DNA of 64,000 nucleotides from Nomia melanderi (Eukaryota > Arthropoda > Insecta > Hymenoptera > Halictidae): assembly GCF_051020985.1 (NCBI RefSeq), contig NC_135010.1:8740001-8804000 (forward strand). Direction: 5' to 3'. The position numbers and the translations under genes were made by a program. Positions 62,135 through 64,000 of the stretch are shown one piece after another; position 1 is the stretch's first letter; each line of letters begins with the position of its first letter. Under the pieces are notes generated by a model. It worked only from the letters and a program-made list of their open reading frames with translations. It was not told where the DNA came from and did no database searches.

Positions 62135-62514
62135 GTTTATTAACTCCTTGCTCGAGCGTTTTTTCTACTGGCATGCTGTTTCGGAACGTTGCGATATTCT
62201 GCTTGATTCGATGAATCTTTGAAATAAAGCATTGGAAGAATGGGATTGACAGTTATTAGATTTGCGAGTTGTGACGGACGTGAATTTTAGAATTTTAAAT
62301 GAGAATGTTTGTAGCGCTAGTTCTAGTTTATTAACTCCTTGCTCGAGCGTTTTTTCTCTTGGCATGTTGCTTCGAAACGTTGCGATGTTATGTTTGATTC
62401 GATGAATCTTTGAAATAAAGTATTGGAAGAATGGGATTGAGAGTTATTAGATTTGCGAGTTGTGACGTGAATTTTACAATTTTAAATGAGAATGTTTGTA
62501 GCGGTAGTTTTAGT
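62135..62514 (+). repeat. tandem duplication, 191-bp unit x2
   Basis: Copies begin at 62135 and 62326 with gtttattaactccttgctc. By eye they differ at about 13 positions plus one 4-base deletion near the tgtgacg motif, so roughly 93% identical. This makes it the youngest-looking duplication in the window. It lies in a G/T-rich valley and has no open frame running through it. Confidence 0.9.
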
Positions 62515-64000
62515 TTCTTCGTGGTAAGTATTGATCGTTGGAAATATGTGAAAGTGGTTGGAGTTGGGGAATTATTGTGTGTAATTGTAGCTTGGTTGTT
62601 ATCGTGAATTAAGCGTCAAAATGATTGGCTTTAGTTTTCGAATTTTACTGTTCTTGAAGTATCCGTGTTTGTGTCCCGAATTATTTAGGAAACATGTATT
62701 TTTGTATGTATAATGTAAAGAATGTCGCTTAGGTACTCGAATAAATGTAAATTTATATAATTTTTGTAATAAGATACGTGTAAAGTATTTAAAGTACTCG
62801 ATAGTTGTAGGATTACAATTTTAATACAGTTAATACTCGAATTTTCAGTTTAATATATTTTAACGTAAAGATTGATTTTTAAGTCTGTATAAAGAATTGT
62901 GTCACTTATGTTTAACTAACGTGGCGATCAAAGTGACTGACTCACGAAATGAGTTAATCGCGCGGAGAAATTGTGAAACAGAGAATTACAGAAATTCTTA
63001 TCAGATCTTGCAGGATAAAGTGAAAGAATTTATTTATAAGTTTTATAGGATGAATGTCTAAATACTGGCAGTAAAATACCACGAAGAATTCAAATTTGTA
63101 TTGGGAAATTGTTTCGCGATATTTACGACTGATCCACGCCGTTAACAACGATAGAAGTATTTGTATCGTTATGAGGAATTGGCAAGACAACCGATTAAGG
63201 AATTTATAAATTTATTAAGTGCATAGATTTAGGAAGCTTTCACGCAGAAAATTGAAGCACCGCGTAACGAATAAAATGCCCGGGGAAAATTCATTGGCCG
63301 TTCCATACTTTCTACGCAATTTATATCGTGTTAAAACAGGAAAGAAGTTTTAATCAGGTACCAGCGATTTTTACACACCCTATTATTCCACGATTTCCTC
63401 TTGGAATTAACTGCGAACTTTTCCACTTTCTACGCCTCTTTCTCCCAATCACTTCATTTTCATACTAAACTTTATGGCCCGAGTATTTCACTCTCAACAA
63501 TGGTCGTAACGCGACTCGAAGGATCCCAGAATTCTTCGCCGTGCAAAAAGAAAGCGCCCGCGCCTATCGTATTATTGAAAGGCCCCGAGTGTCAGAAGAA
63601 CGTTATTACTTCATAATTTCTCGGTGGAAACTCGCGGCGCGGACACATCGTCCGAGATTCATTAGACAAGAGGTTTGTAAAACCACGGTTCATCGGAGAA
63701 ACGAGCCTATAAGGAAGAGAGGGAGCGAAAGAGGGAGAGAAAGGCTCGACGGGCAATAAAAATTATACGAGCTCGCCGATATTTAAAATAGTTGACCGTT
63801 CATAAAGATCGGAACGGCCGACAGGATGAATCGAGAGGCGATGTTCGACCTCCATCAATTTCCCTCGCGGATGCTCGAAAGTCGTAATAAAGAAAAATCG
63901 GCGTTGCTCTCGCGGTGCCATTCGAAGAACGCGAGAATTATCATTTTCTCCTTTGTATCGGGAAATTTCGATGGAATCCGGTACCTTCTTCGATGAGAAA
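62515..64000. other. AT-rich valley ending in a GC island
   Basis: From the duplication to about 63300 the DNA is AT-rich and G/T-leaning at first, then A-rich. A modest island begins at about 63500 and includes a purine stretch at 63705-63750. No gene is seen before the window ends. Confidence 0.6.

Noticed and set aside
1..64000. Conserved insect microRNAs
   Set aside because: I looked for mature sequences of well-known families (let-7, miR-9, miR-124, miR-184, miR-315, bantam and others) and found no match. A precursor predictor or small-RNA data would be needed to exclude others.
1..64000. CRISPR arrays, bacterial operons or viral genes
   Set aside because: There are no regularly spaced identical repeats with unique spacers, no dense same-strand genes, and no viral protein recognisable. 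The minisatellites at 14.6 and 53.7 kb are contiguous without spacers.

Overview
The window looks like non-coding DNA from an insect nuclear genome, most likely a hymenopteran such as a bee, wasp or ant. The reasons are overall composition: CpG is abundant and not depleted, GC-rich segments alternate with AT-rich ones at kilobase scale, microsatellites are short, and interspersed repeats are few. I see no bacterial gene structure (no dense ORFs, operons or ribosome binding sites) and no typical vertebrate repeats. The assignment to Hymenoptera is inference from composition; no gene or rRNA is present to prove it.

I could not support a single protein-coding gene, rRNA, intact tRNA or recognised microRNA. 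The long open frames (up to 206 codons) lie where stop codons are scarce, either in GC-rich islands or in strand-skewed segments. They overlap open frames on the other strand, show no recognisable domain, and have low-complexity Arg/Ser/Pro/Gly composition. The window is best read as a gene desert or the inside of one or more very large introns. Small exons without a recognisable domain could be missed by eye.

The dominant feature is architecture. About 45 GC-rich islands of 0.3-1.5 kb are separated by AT-rich valleys, one island about every 1.3-1.4 kb. Within most valleys the + strand is G/T-rich just right of an island and A/C-rich just left of the next. Each island is therefore flanked by oppositely skewed DNA, negative skew to its left and positive to its right. 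This pattern recurs from one end to the other and is the most unusual thing in the window.

Against that background are local repeats. There are a 36-bp minisatellite near 14.6 kb, an exact-period 28-bp minisatellite near 53.7 kb, and diverged tandem duplications near 43.8, 57.2 and 62.1 kb. Microsatellites include (CGG)n, (GAA)n and (TA)n. Several strong hairpins and palindrome clusters occur near 32.0, 43.2, 50.8, 53.6 and 56.5 kb, and G-quadruplex motifs near 12.6, 43.1 and 55.7 kb. Three tRNA-like, B-box-containing relics lie near 23.5, 35.5 and 53.2 kb, the first possibly the head of a SINE. The region entries below tile the whole window so that gene-free stretches are accounted for.
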